Of a stretch of 38,592 bases of DNA, positions 6,858 through 15,494 are shown piece after piece. A program made the translations under genes and the position numbers. The notes beneath the pieces are model-generated. The model was given only the letters and a program-made list of their open reading frames with translations. It was not told the origin of the DNA and did not search any database. Every line of letters begins with the position of its first letter. The first letter of the stretch is position 1. Source of the DNA: a virus; IMG/VR virus record IMGVR_UViG_3300027649_000291, positions 1-38,592 of that record, one strand, 5' to 3'.

Positions 6858-9166
6858 TGCCTAATGAATACCAAAGGGATGGAGATATAGCGTTTATCGG
6901 GCTTAACAGCCGTGATAACCCTAGTTCTTTGCCCGAAGGTATCCTTAGCAAGTCTCAGAATTTTAGACTAGACCGTGGTGTTGCCCAGACCAGAAAAGGT
7001 CTAGAGCGAAAAACTATTGGCGAAATAGTTGGTCAGACAATTTATTCTACAGGAACTTACATTCTTCCGAGTGGGCAGGAAATGATTGTCCTAGTTGTTG
7101 CAAATGGTCTGTACACATATAACCCTCAGACAGAAGCACTTTCTGCTAAGATTTATTTTCCCAATAAAATAACTGGAGCAACGCTTACTTCTACAGACAG
7201 CATAATTGTAACTGTAACAAAAACAGCCCACGGTCTTTTGGCTGGTGCAAGCGTGTATGTGGAATGTGGTACTGTTACATACTCTGGCTTGTTCGTAATA
7301 ACATCGGTAACTGCAAATACATTTACCTATTCTATGGCAAGGGTTGCATCTACTGGTGTAATAACTGGAGCCGCCTGTTCTTATAGTGCCTCAGAACTAA
7401 TTATTACCCCAGAGGGTTGTGATGTCTGCAATGCTGTAGATAAGATTTTTATTAGCAGAGGTTTTTCCAAGCGTCCTTTGATGTGGGATTTGGCTACTAC
7501 AATAATTGCCCTTCCTGTTACCCCAGCCGCCGCACATCAATTCCCTAATTGTTCAACATTGATGTACTATGGCAATAGACTTATTGCTATTGGTGCTAAC
7601 CACGCTGAACAAACTTCTAACATAAATACACTCCGAAACTACGATACCGTTAGTGTTAGCAATTATCTTGACTACGAAAGTTGGGATATAGCAGATGCTT
7701 TTACGGTTAATAACGGAAGTAATGACCACCTTGTAGGCGTTGCCCCTTGGACGCTTAATGAGTTCCTTGTGTTTATGCGTAATAGCATATATTACATTTC
7801 AATTGGAAGTGACAGGTACACAACAGGTGCGGTTTTAAGTTCAGATTCATACATCAAGACTCTGGCTACAGACATTGGTTGTCTTGCTAAGAAGAGCGTG
7901 GTTCAGGCTGGTGGTGGCGTATTTTTCCTTTCTGATAACGGTGTGTACTTCCTGCAACCTCAACCAGCCTCTGCTGAGTCGATGAAGTTGCTCACGATGT
8001 CTGACCCTATATCGGCTCCTATTGATAATGTTATCCAGCGAATCAATCGTAATTACGCAAGCAACGCTGTTGCTACCTATTGGAATAATCGTTACTACCT
8101 TGCCGTTCCGCTTGACGATAGTACTGTCAACAATACTGTATTGGTCTTTAACTTCATCCTAAGGCAATGGGAGTCGGTTGATACATACCCTACGCTTGTA
8201 ACTACTAGCAATAATCTTGTTGCTGATTCTTGGGCTATCAATACATCTGCATCTGGGCTAACTGATTACATTTACATTGTTATAACAAAATCCGCAGTAC
8301 CGCAACACGGACTGGCTGTCGGAGATTATGTAAATGTAAACTTCACAGGTCAGTCTTGGACTGGTTCTGGATATGTTGATTTGCTTCCCCCAAGCGGAAC
8401 ATACAAGGTTATAGACGATGCTTATTCTAACCTTGATTCTTCATTCTTTTATATAAAGATTCCAAAGTCTTCCTTTCTAGTCCTTCCGTATACTGGTACT
8501 TATCCTACTTTAAGTTGGATTTATACACTTGGGTATGGTGTCACATTTGCCAAGGCTGAGTCTGTATCCCTCAAGGAGTTTATTGTAGTCAAGAAAGACA
8601 ACCAGAGACGAATGTTCTTGGTTGATAACTATCAAGGCATATTCCTTACAGAAGAACTAGATTACGATGAGTTCGGAGATTCTACTGGAAGCCCAATTTT
8701 GCCTATTCCTATTGCTGGAGTTGATACGGCTGTAAACATAGCAAACGGAAAATATGGAAACCTTATATTAGTTTCCCTGACTAATAGTGCTGGTGTCCCT
8801 AACGCTAATGTAATAGTCCTAGACTCCCTTTCTTTCTCTAAAAACGACATTCTTGCCGTTCTTGAGACACGAAAGTATTCGTTTAAGAACATAGGCGACA
8901 AACGCTTTAGTTCATACGAAGCAAGCCTACTTACATCTGGAGGCGAAAAGATAGAAACTTATGTAGATGTATCTAATCCTGATGTAATTGTTAAGGTTGA
9001 CTCCTTTGGCTCTTCTTCTAATGAAGATTACACAAGGTCTAATCCTATCAGAAAAACTGGCTCAGATGCTTTAATAAGATTTGTTTCTTACTCAAAGCGA
9101 CCATCTATCCGCTCGGCGTACATATACGCATCGCAACAAAAAAAGACCAACTTAAACAAAGAATAA
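6857..9166 (+). CDS. Large tail protein, nozzle/tail-tube B-like
   Basis: This 769-residue, beta-rich protein lies downstream of the adaptor, where short-tailed phages encode the tail nozzle (tail tubular protein B). The N-terminus (SSLPEGILSKSQNFRLDRG, then QTRKGLERK) is a pattern I know from the start of such nozzle-like proteins. A propeller-like middle follows, with RQWESVDTYP at about residue 437. Two small inserted beta modules share the motif HGL-x-x-G-x-x-V (about residues 104-170 and 465-550); a third copy is in the next gene. The C-terminal region has a beta-sandwich look (RFVSYSKRPSIRSAYIYAS). Codon use is AT-richer than in the capsid gene. The exact homolog is not established. Confidence 0.65.
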   Translation: MPNEYQRDGDIAFIGLNSRDNPSSLPEGILSKSQNFRLDRGVAQTRKGLERKTIGEIVGQTIYSTGTYILPSGQEMIVLVVANGLYTYNPQTEALSAKIYFPNKITGATLTSTDSIIVTVTKTAHGLLAGASVYVECGTVTYSGLFVITSVTANTFTYSMARVASTGVITGAACSYSASELIITPEGCDVCNAVDKIFISRGFSKRPLMWDLATTIIALPVTPAAAHQFPNCSTLMYYGNRLIAIGANHAEQTSNINTLRNYDTVSVSNYLDYESWDIADAFTVNNGSNDHLVGVAPWTLNEFLVFMRNSIYYISIGSDRYTTGAVLSSDSYIKTLATDIGCLAKKSVVQAGGGVFFLSDNGVYFLQPQPASAESMKLLTMSDPISAPIDNVIQRINRNYASNAVATYWNNRYYLAVPLDDSTVNNTVLVFNFILRQWESVDTYPTLVTTSNNLVADSWAINTSASGLTDYIYIVITKSAVPQHGLAVGDYVNVNFTGQSWTGSGYVDLLPPSGTYKVIDDAYSNLDSSFFYIKIPKSSFLVLPYTGTYPTLSWIYTLGYGVTFAKAESVSLKEFIVVKKDNQRRMFLVDNYQGIFLTEELDYDEFGDSTGSPILPIPIAGVDTAVNIANGKYGNLILVSLTNSAGVPNANVIVLDSLSFSKNDILAVLETRKYSFKNIGDKRFSSYEASLLTSGGEKIETYVDVSNPDVIVKVDSFGSSSNEDYTRSNPIRKTGSDALIRFVSYSKRPSIRSAYIYASQQKKTNLNKE

Positions 9167-9167
9167 T

Positions 9168-10319
9168 ATGGCTCAACTATCTAAAGGCGATACATTTGCC
9201 GACACGCAACAACTTACGGCTACCCGACTCAACCAACTTGTTGACTCTGCCACCCTTCTTGTGGGTGCTATTACTGACCAGCCTGCGATTACGGCTAACA
9301 CCCTTGAGGCAACAGACACTACCATTGTGAATGATGCTGGCGTACTAAAAGAAGCCACTATTGGCGATTTCTTTGGTTCTGGTCTTCCGCTTGTATCTGC
9401 AACGCTTACCTCTACGGCTAACAAAGATATAACTATTACTCCTAACGATGGGGTTATTGTTGCTGGAAGCACTTATACAAGTTCAGACGGTCTTACTGTT
9501 ACGGTAACAACACTAGTTGCTCACGGACTTCTGGTTAACAATGTTGTCCTTATTTCTGCCGCTGGTTCTGGGTACAACGGAACCTTTAGAATTAGTGCTG
9601 TAACATCTTTGACATTCCAGTATGTAATGCCCCTGTTAACGGCGGCTACATTAACACCAACAGCCACAGCGTGTAATTATACACGAAAAGCGTCGTCTTT
9701 AATTGCTGGGAATGAAGTTGTAAATGGTACTCAATTTGTAACTGGGGCTATAGAATCTCCTACCATAAAGAGCACTACAGCCGCTGAATTTAACCTCAGC
9801 ACAGCCAAGACAAGTAATGTAACTACTGCTATGCAATTTAGCGGAGTGCCTGTAATGGGTCTTGCTTCTATTGCTGAAACAACAATTCCGTTTTTTCAAT
9901 GTAATGCAACAACTGCTGGCGGGCTTTCCTCTACTTGTAATCAATGGGCAACAGTTACAACTTTGTCCTCCCTTACTAAGACAGATAAAGAAATGTGGGT
10001 TATCCAATTTGATATTCCTTTTTATTATTACTCATTATATTCCGCAAAATTAAGAATTATACAGGTTAGTAATAATTCCGTTTTAGCAATGAATTTGTTT
10101 TTCCTACAAGGGTTTTTAAATTATCAATATATGCAATGTCGATTGGAGGCTGTAATTCCTGTTGGCACTATATTTACAGCAGATTCTATTAGACTTGAGG
10201 CTTTTTATGCCGCAACTGCTGTTAATGCTTCTGCTATTATGAATATTGGATATGGCGGGTCTATGACTGACAGCACTATTACTAGGGTTGGTAGAATCAT
10301 AAAGTACAACAAGCCTTAA
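9168..10319 (+). CDS. Tail fibre-like protein
   Basis: This 383-residue protein starts one nucleotide after the previous stop. The N-terminus (KGDTFADTQQLTATRLNQLV, residues 6-25) is a pattern common in phage fibre or collar proteins, where it serves as an attachment segment. Residues about 88-165 repeat the HGL beta module found in the upstream tail gene. The region after 180 is Ser/Thr-rich and beta-rich, and the C-terminal 130 residues look like a compact beta domain with many aromatics, a candidate receptor-binding head. The stop overlaps the next ATG (TAATG), so the next small gene may be a partner of the fibre. Confidence 0.6.
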   Translation: MAQLSKGDTFADTQQLTATRLNQLVDSATLLVGAITDQPAITANTLEATDTTIVNDAGVLKEATIGDFFGSGLPLVSATLTSTANKDITITPNDGVIVAGSTYTSSDGLTVTVTTLVAHGLLVNNVVLISAAGSGYNGTFRISAVTSLTFQYVMPLLTAATLTPTATACNYTRKASSLIAGNEVVNGTQFVTGAIESPTIKSTTAAEFNLSTAKTSNVTTAMQFSGVPVMGLASIAETTIPFFQCNATTAGGLSSTCNQWATVTTLSSLTKTDKEMWVIQFDIPFYYYSLYSAKLRIIQVSNNSVLAMNLFFLQGFLNYQYMQCRLEAVIPVGTIFTADSIRLEAFYAATAVNASAIMNIGYGGSMTDSTITRVGRIIKYNKP

Positions 10320-10735
10320 TGAACCTTGCTGACTTAATCAGTTTTATAGAACAAAACCGATTTAAGGGCAGGGGTGAGTCTTTTGGCTGGAGCGGGGATG
10401 AGTTGCAAGTGTATTTACAATGGGCTGACAAATTTAACTTCTTGTTTGTATCTATTGAAGACAACAAGTTTACAGGGGTGTCAATAATGTATCCATTGTG
10501 TACATCTTTCTGTGGGGACGGGGATAAACTCTATGACTTCAGCAATACTGAAGAAACCGAACACGACGACTTGTGTATAATGGATTTCATATCTATTACT
10601 GATAAAGCAAAAAAAGACCTTGTAAGCCAACTCAAGACACGATATCCAAATTGGGAAGCCCAAAATAAGTGGGCTTTAAGGTTTGGAAGTCCACGGAAAA
10701 TAACCAACAAATACATCAACCTTTTAAACAATTAA
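10319..10735 (+). CDS. Fibre-linked small protein, possibly acyltransferase-like
   Basis: This 138-residue acidic protein is translationally coupled to the fibre-like gene (TAATG). The segment around NKFTGVSIMYPL and the C-terminal QLKTRYPNWEAQNKWALRFG pattern remind me of small acetyl/acyltransferase-like proteins carried next to virion genes. No catalytic motif is clear enough to be sure. It could alternatively be a fibre chaperone. The call is deliberately weak. Confidence 0.45.
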   Translation: MNLADLISFIEQNRFKGRGESFGWSGDELQVYLQWADKFNFLFVSIEDNKFTGVSIMYPLCTSFCGDGDKLYDFSNTEETEHDDLCIMDFISITDKAKKDLVSQLKTRYPNWEAQNKWALRFGSPRKITNKYINLLNN

Positions 10736-10739
10736 TACA

Positions 10740-11627
10740 ATGGGAAACACGAAAGTACAAGCACCTAAGCCAAGAGATTACAAGCAAGAGATGCTTGATT
10801 CTATGGCTGGACAAGAAGCAATCCAACCACGACTCCTAGCACTAGAGCGTCAGTATCAACCCCTGTATCAGAAGATGCAACAGGAAATGATGGACAGGCA
10901 GATGGAATACCAACTGGATTCCTACGGCAAGGCTATCCCTAAGGCGGCGGCTCTCAGCGGTCAGTTTGCTGACGCAATGGCTCCTGTGTATGGCAAGATG
11001 GGAGAACAGTCCCTGACGGCTTACAGGCAGGGTCTAGGTAGTGGTACGGCTGGTCTTTACGACACCCTTCTAGGTCAGGCTCAGGGCGACCTTGCCGCTG
11101 GCAGAAACCTCACTCCTGAGATGACAAGGCAAGCCAATAACGCCGCTAGACAGGCTATGACAGCCAGAGGGCTTTCTGGCAATCAAGGCATACAGGCTGA
11201 AATCCTCAACAACTATGCTTATGGTACTGACAGGGAAAATGCTTCTAGGCAGTTTGCTGGCAATGTATATGGTATGGGTCAGGGCAACTTCCAGAACGCT
11301 ATGGCTACCTATGGTCAGCAATTCCTAGGTCAGTCTGCTCAATACTCTCCTGCTAATCTTTACAACTCTGCCTACGGAATGTCGCAGGGTCTTGGTGCTC
11401 AGATATTCCAGCCTGAGTCCCAATACAACGCTAGTTTGATTGGTGCTAACCAGTCTAATGATTTGAACGCAAGAATGGCTACTGCCGCTAATAAGTCTGC
11501 TCTTACTGGTGCTTTGATTGGTGGAGTCGCTTCTTTTGCTACTGCTGGACTTAGTGGTATGGCTAAAACTGGAACTGGTTTCTTTTCTGGTGCTAAAGGT
11601 TACGAAGGAAAAGCATACCCCGCATAA
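10740..11627 (+). CDS. Candidate internal virion (ejection) protein, small
   Basis: This 295-residue, Gln/Ala/Gly-rich, mostly helical protein is first of a set of three genes ending with two giant proteins, matching the internal core/ejection set of podoviruses. Residues 15-70 are helical with coiled-coil potential (LERQYQPLYQKMQQEMMDRQ). The middle is rich in Gln, Ala and Asn with repeated YGM/YGQ-type segments. Residues about 250-285 form a Gly/Ala-rich hydrophobic stretch (ALTGALIGGVASFATAGLSG) that could insert into a membrane. There is no signal peptide. The role, helping DNA cross the cell envelope, is inferred from order and composition. Confidence 0.6.
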   Translation: MGNTKVQAPKPRDYKQEMLDSMAGQEAIQPRLLALERQYQPLYQKMQQEMMDRQMEYQLDSYGKAIPKAAALSGQFADAMAPVYGKMGEQSLTAYRQGLGSGTAGLYDTLLGQAQGDLAAGRNLTPEMTRQANNAARQAMTARGLSGNQGIQAEILNNYAYGTDRENASRQFAGNVYGMGQGNFQNAMATYGQQFLGQSAQYSPANLYNSAYGMSQGLGAQIFQPESQYNASLIGANQSNDLNARMATAANKSALTGALIGGVASFATAGLSGMAKTGTGFFSGAKGYEGKAYPA

Positions 11628-11630
11628 TTT

Positions 11631-14600
11631 ATGGCATCACAATTTTCTAAATATACAGGCGGTATTGCTCCCGTTCAAGGGCTTTACGAAATGGGTGCTC
11701 AGATTGGCAAGAACTATGCCGCTGGGATAAACTCTGTTTCTGAAACTCTTACTAAGGGCGTTGACGATTATTACAAAATGGTCGGTGAGGCTCAATACGC
11801 TGATGCTGAATTTGATGCTGATGGTGAAAAATACACTAATCTTAGCAAGGCACTTCTTAGTGAACCTGAAACGGCTCACCTAGCAGAAGCAATAACTCCT
11901 ATTCTTGAGACAATTGCAAAAGGAAGAAAAGGTAGCCACAATGCAAAAATGGCGGCTTTGTCTCAGGTTAAGGCTCAAGGCAAGACTCTTAACGAAACCT
12001 TTGGCTATATGGGTCTGGTTCAGGGTGCTAAGGAGCGTCGGACATTTGGTGAGGCTGGCAACCTTCCCGCTGAAGGCGAAGAAACCCTAACCAAGTCGTT
12101 TGGCGTTAACCCTCAGGACACAAAATGGAGTCCTAACCTTGGTTATAACGACAATGTTAACCGTGTAAGAGGCAACTACAGAAAGTGGCTTGATATGCAC
12201 AAGGACGAACTTGCTTCTGGTAAGTTCAGGGTGATGTCTGAAGAAGACTTTATTAAGGACTGGAAGAAGAAACTTCCGTTTTCTATTCAAAATTCTGACC
12301 TTGCTCCTCAGGACAAGGCTTGGGCAATGGACATCCTTGAAAACAACAACTTACTTGAAAACATAGACATTGACAACGACCCGTCTATGGAAGGTCTGCG
12401 TGGTCAAGCGAGTTACTTCCAAGATTGGGCTACTATTAATCCGTACAAAGGTAGTGGAACAATTAACCCTGATGTGGCTCCTGCTGGTACAATTGCTCAA
12501 CAACCAGCGGGTCGTCAGAATCGTTATGGTCATCCTGATGCCATTAAACTTAGAGATGAAAACGACAGACTAATAGCAGAAGCAAAAAAACTTAGGGATA
12601 GAATTGGTACTGGATGGTTTGGTGGAAATGACAGCGTAGACAAACCTAGACTTGCGGAAATAAGCACACAACTTTCGGCTAACTATAAGATAATCGAATC
12701 AATGGGCGGTGCTTCGTCTTCGGTTGAAATAAATAGGATGGAAGCATATCGAGCAAAAGTAAATGAAACTTGGTCGCCTTATATAACTCAAATTGTCGTT
12801 GACGAAGACGACGAAGAAACGGCTCCAGAGCCTGTTGTTGTTCCTGACAAGGTAGTTGAACCTGAGGCTGTTCCTGCCCCAGTCCCTGTTCAGCGGGTAG
12901 CCCCTGCCCCAGTTCAGCAAGCGGCTCCTGCCCCTGCCCCTTACTACCCTCCCGCTCCTCCTGTAGTTCAATCAGATGAGCCAGAAGAGGAACCTCAAAT
13001 GTCTCAAAGGCTTGAGCCTATGGCTCCGCCTAAGGTTGTTGAAACCCCTAAGGCTCCTACGGCTCCTGCCCCTGCTAAGGCTTCTGCCCCTCCTGCCCCT
13101 GCTAAGGCTTCTGCCCCTTCCGCTCCTGCTAAGGCTCCTACGGCTCCTGCTAAGGCTCCTACGGCTCCTGCTAAAGATGGTGAATCTATTGTTTACCCAT
13201 TCCCTCCAGAAACAGGCGGTAAGTATACAGTTAAAAAGGGAATGACGCTGATGACTATTGCTCAGCGAGCAGGAACTACACGAAGAGCAATAATGAAGGC
13301 TAATGGGATAAATGAAAATCACGATTTTAAGGGTGGTGAAACAATTATCATTCCTCCGTCTATAGAGCAAAATAAGGCTGTAGACCGTGACCCTCAATCT
13401 GCTGAGCCTCTGTATCCTGAAGCACAAATTTCCCAAGAAGAGGCTGAAAGTGGTCAGCAACAAGAGGAGGGCAATCTTATCATAGACCCCGTAACTGGTA
13501 ATATGGTAATCAATACCCCTATTGATGGAATTATTCCTCCTGACAAGGTTGCTGAAACAGAAGGCGACGATGAAGGCATTGATGTTGAAGCCTTTGCTCC
13601 TATTAAACTTAGACCAGTAGGTTCTCAAAAGCCAACACAGCAACCTGTACTTCCTCAAGGCGTTAAGCAATCTTACACAAAGGATGAACTTGATGACATA
13701 AAAATTGGTGCAAGAAATGTTGAAGAAAACAACAATCAAATTCAAAGCCAACAGCGTTCAATAAAGCCAGCCATAGAATACCTTGAAAGAATTAAGGAAA
13801 ATGTTTTAAGCGGAAAATCTAATTCTGTAGACTTTGGTACTTACGGTGCGTGGCAAAAGATGAACCCAGATAAGGCTACTGTCATATCTGTCGGTACTCA
13901 AGCCGCCGCTATGTGGATTGGTGGAGGGTGGGCTAAGACTATTGGAACAGCAAACAAACTTTCAAAAGCAAACTTTGCTTCCAAGAGGGTTTCTTATGCA
14001 AGAGAACTTGCTGAGGCGGCGTTTGACTCTCAATCGTTAAAACTTGGAAGAGAACTTACAGATAGCGAAATTGGAGAACTAACAGTTAAAGCATTTAACA
14101 AGGCTGGACTGGCAAAGCACTCGCTTAACGCTGAAGACACTTATAAGATTGGTAAGGCTATTACCGTGTCTGGAGTTAAATCTGCATTTTGGGAAACGCT
14201 TGCCCTTGCTATGGTTGGGGCTGAAGATGACGGATTTAACGCTCCAGACTCCGCAAGTGATAAGGACATTAGAAAACATCTTATAGACACCCTTGCAGAA
14301 ATAAAAACAGTTAGACACACAAACGGAGGATACAACCAGTTTGTTCCTTTTGGTCTTGCAGATGAAGAAATTACCTCTGGAGAAGTAAAAGGAATCAAGA
14401 CTATTCTTGATGATAAAATTGCAGGACTTAAGAAAATCTACGCCGATAACGAAATTCAAGCACAATACCTTAAGGTAAATGCAACTCCTAACAACTTGCT
14501 AAAACTTGCAAAAGCCCTTGGCGATGACACTAAGGCAAAACTTACGGCTATTGAAATGGCAAAGGCTAGTGGTCTTTACGAAGACCCTTCTGCTGATATT

Positions 14601-15494
14601 CCTGTTGATGGTTATGATGACATTGAAGTAGGAACACAGCCAATAGCCTCAAAGGACATTGTTATTCCTCAGTCTAGCGAAAGCCGAAAGAAGCAAATGT
14701 CTGATTATATGAAGAGCAGACTTGGCTATCTTCCTGCTGGCTTTGACGATATGTGGAGAAAACAAAACCCAGAGTCTACGCTTCAACTTAAGGAAACTCC
14801 GTATGGTGTGTTTTATAGCGACAAGACTGGCGAATGGAAGCAAATGACTATTACTAAGGGCAATCAAATGGAGCCAAAGGATATTGCGGCTAACAAGGCT
14901 GTCCAGTTTGGCAACCTTCAGCCTGACGGAACCTATGAACCTACAGAGTTTGTAAAGGGTTCTGGCATTAAACTTGGCGGCATTGGTACATTTGGTACTG
15001 CGGCGGACGCTTCTAAATTCAGAGTTGACTATCTAAAAAAGATTAAAGCCCTTAGATATGCTGACGAACTCAGAGAAATGAATGAAGTTTTATTCCGTTC
15101 TATGATGCCTTCTATGTGGGGTAAATCTACTACCAAGGTAGCGGCTCTTGTTGCGGCAATGAGACAAGAACTTATTGGCGTAGGCTCTGTGTCTGACTTT
15201 GAACAAAAGTTGCTAAAAGACCTTGTTGCTAATCCTACAGATTTTTGGAGGCTTCAATCTACGGTAAGGGCTACCTATGAAGAACTTATTGAAAAACTTT
15301 CTCGAAGTCTTGTTGAAGACCCTCAAGCCTTAGGACTTGATGTTCAAATGCCAAAAGACAAACAGGCTCAAGTGAAGAATATGAGAGCCATACACCTTGC
15401 TTCAATAGGTCGTAATAAGGCTAAGATGGCTGAATTCCAAAAGCAGGACAAAACTATATACAAATACAGTCAACAATACGACGACCCTAAATAA
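11631..15494 (+). CDS. Internal virion/ejection protein with LysM domain
   Basis: This 1287-residue protein has an N-terminal helical part (1-390), then a Pro/Ala linker with tandem repeats (about 400-520), then a LysM domain at about 531-575 (YTVKKGMTLMTIAQRAG, then IMKANGI, then GGETIIIPPS), which binds peptidoglycan N-acetylglucosamine. A second, acidic linker follows. The rest is helical, with a hydrophobic patch near residue 755-775 (AAAMWIGGGWAKTIG). I see no lytic transglycosylase or peptidase active-site pattern, so LysM may serve anchoring rather than cutting. The stop overlaps the start of the giant gene (TAATG). The gene is plausibly ejected with DNA to span the periplasm; this is inference from order and size. 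Confidence 0.65.
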   Translation: MASQFSKYTGGIAPVQGLYEMGAQIGKNYAAGINSVSETLTKGVDDYYKMVGEAQYADAEFDADGEKYTNLSKALLSEPETAHLAEAITPILETIAKGRKGSHNAKMAALSQVKAQGKTLNETFGYMGLVQGAKERRTFGEAGNLPAEGEETLTKSFGVNPQDTKWSPNLGYNDNVNRVRGNYRKWLDMHKDELASGKFRVMSEEDFIKDWKKKLPFSIQNSDLAPQDKAWAMDILENNNLLENIDIDNDPSMEGLRGQASYFQDWATINPYKGSGTINPDVAPAGTIAQQPAGRQNRYGHPDAIKLRDENDRLIAEAKKLRDRIGTGWFGGNDSVDKPRLAEISTQLSANYKIIESMGGASSSVEINRMEAYRAKVNETWSPYITQIVVDEDDEETAPEPVVVPDKVVEPEAVPAPVPVQRVAPAPVQQAAPAPAPYYPPAPPVVQSDEPEEEPQMSQRLEPMAPPKVVETPKAPTAPAPAKASAPPAPAKASAPSAPAKAPTAPAKAPTAPAKDGESIVYPFPPETGGKYTVKKGMTLMTIAQRAGTTRRAIMKANGINENHDFKGGETIIIPPSIEQNKAVDRDPQSAEPLYPEAQISQEEAESGQQQEEGNLIIDPVTGNMVINTPIDGIIPPDKVAETEGDDEGIDVEAFAPIKLRPVGSQKPTQQPVLPQGVKQSYTKDELDDIKIGARNVEENNNQIQSQQRSIKPAIEYLERIKENVLSGKSNSVDFGTYGAWQKMNPDKATVISVGTQAAAMWIGGGWAKTIGTANKLSKANFASKRVSYARELAEAAFDSQSLKLGRELTDSEIGELTVKAFNKAGLAKHSLNAEDTYKIGKAITVSGVKSAFWETLALAMVGAEDDGFNAPDSASDKDIRKHLIDTLAEIKTVRHTNGGYNQFVPFGLADEEITSGEVKGIKTILDDKIAGLKKIYADNEIQAQYLKVNATPNNLLKLAKALGDDTKAKLTAIEMAKASGLYEDPSADIPVDGYDDIEVGTQPIASKDIVIPQSSESRKKQMSDYMKSRLGYLPAGFDDMWRKQNPESTLQLKETPYGVFYSDKTGEWKQMTITKGNQMEPKDIAANKAVQFGNLQPDGTYEPTEFVKGSGIKLGGIGTFGTAADASKFRVDYLKKIKALRYADELREMNEVLFRSMMPSMWGKSTTKVAALVAAMRQELIGVGSVSDFEQKLLKDLVANPTDFWRLQSTVRATYEELIEKLSRSLVEDPQALGLDVQMPKDKQAQVKNMRAIHLASIGRNKAKMAEFQKQDKTIYKYSQQYDDPK
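13060..13178 (+). repeat. Tandem repeats encoding an Ala/Pro/Lys linker
   Basis: About five imperfect copies of a 21-27 nt unit containing CCTGCTAAGGCT encode repeats of the type APAKASAP / APAKAPT. The repeat sits just before the LysM domain and should form an extended, flexible spacer. Unit number could vary between strains by slippage. Confidence 0.8.

Noticed and set aside
12972-13751. 259-codon minus-strand frame with long Arg/Ser repeats
   Set aside because: It is antisense to the Ala/Pro/Lys repeat linker and LysM region; its repeats are just the complement of that linker.
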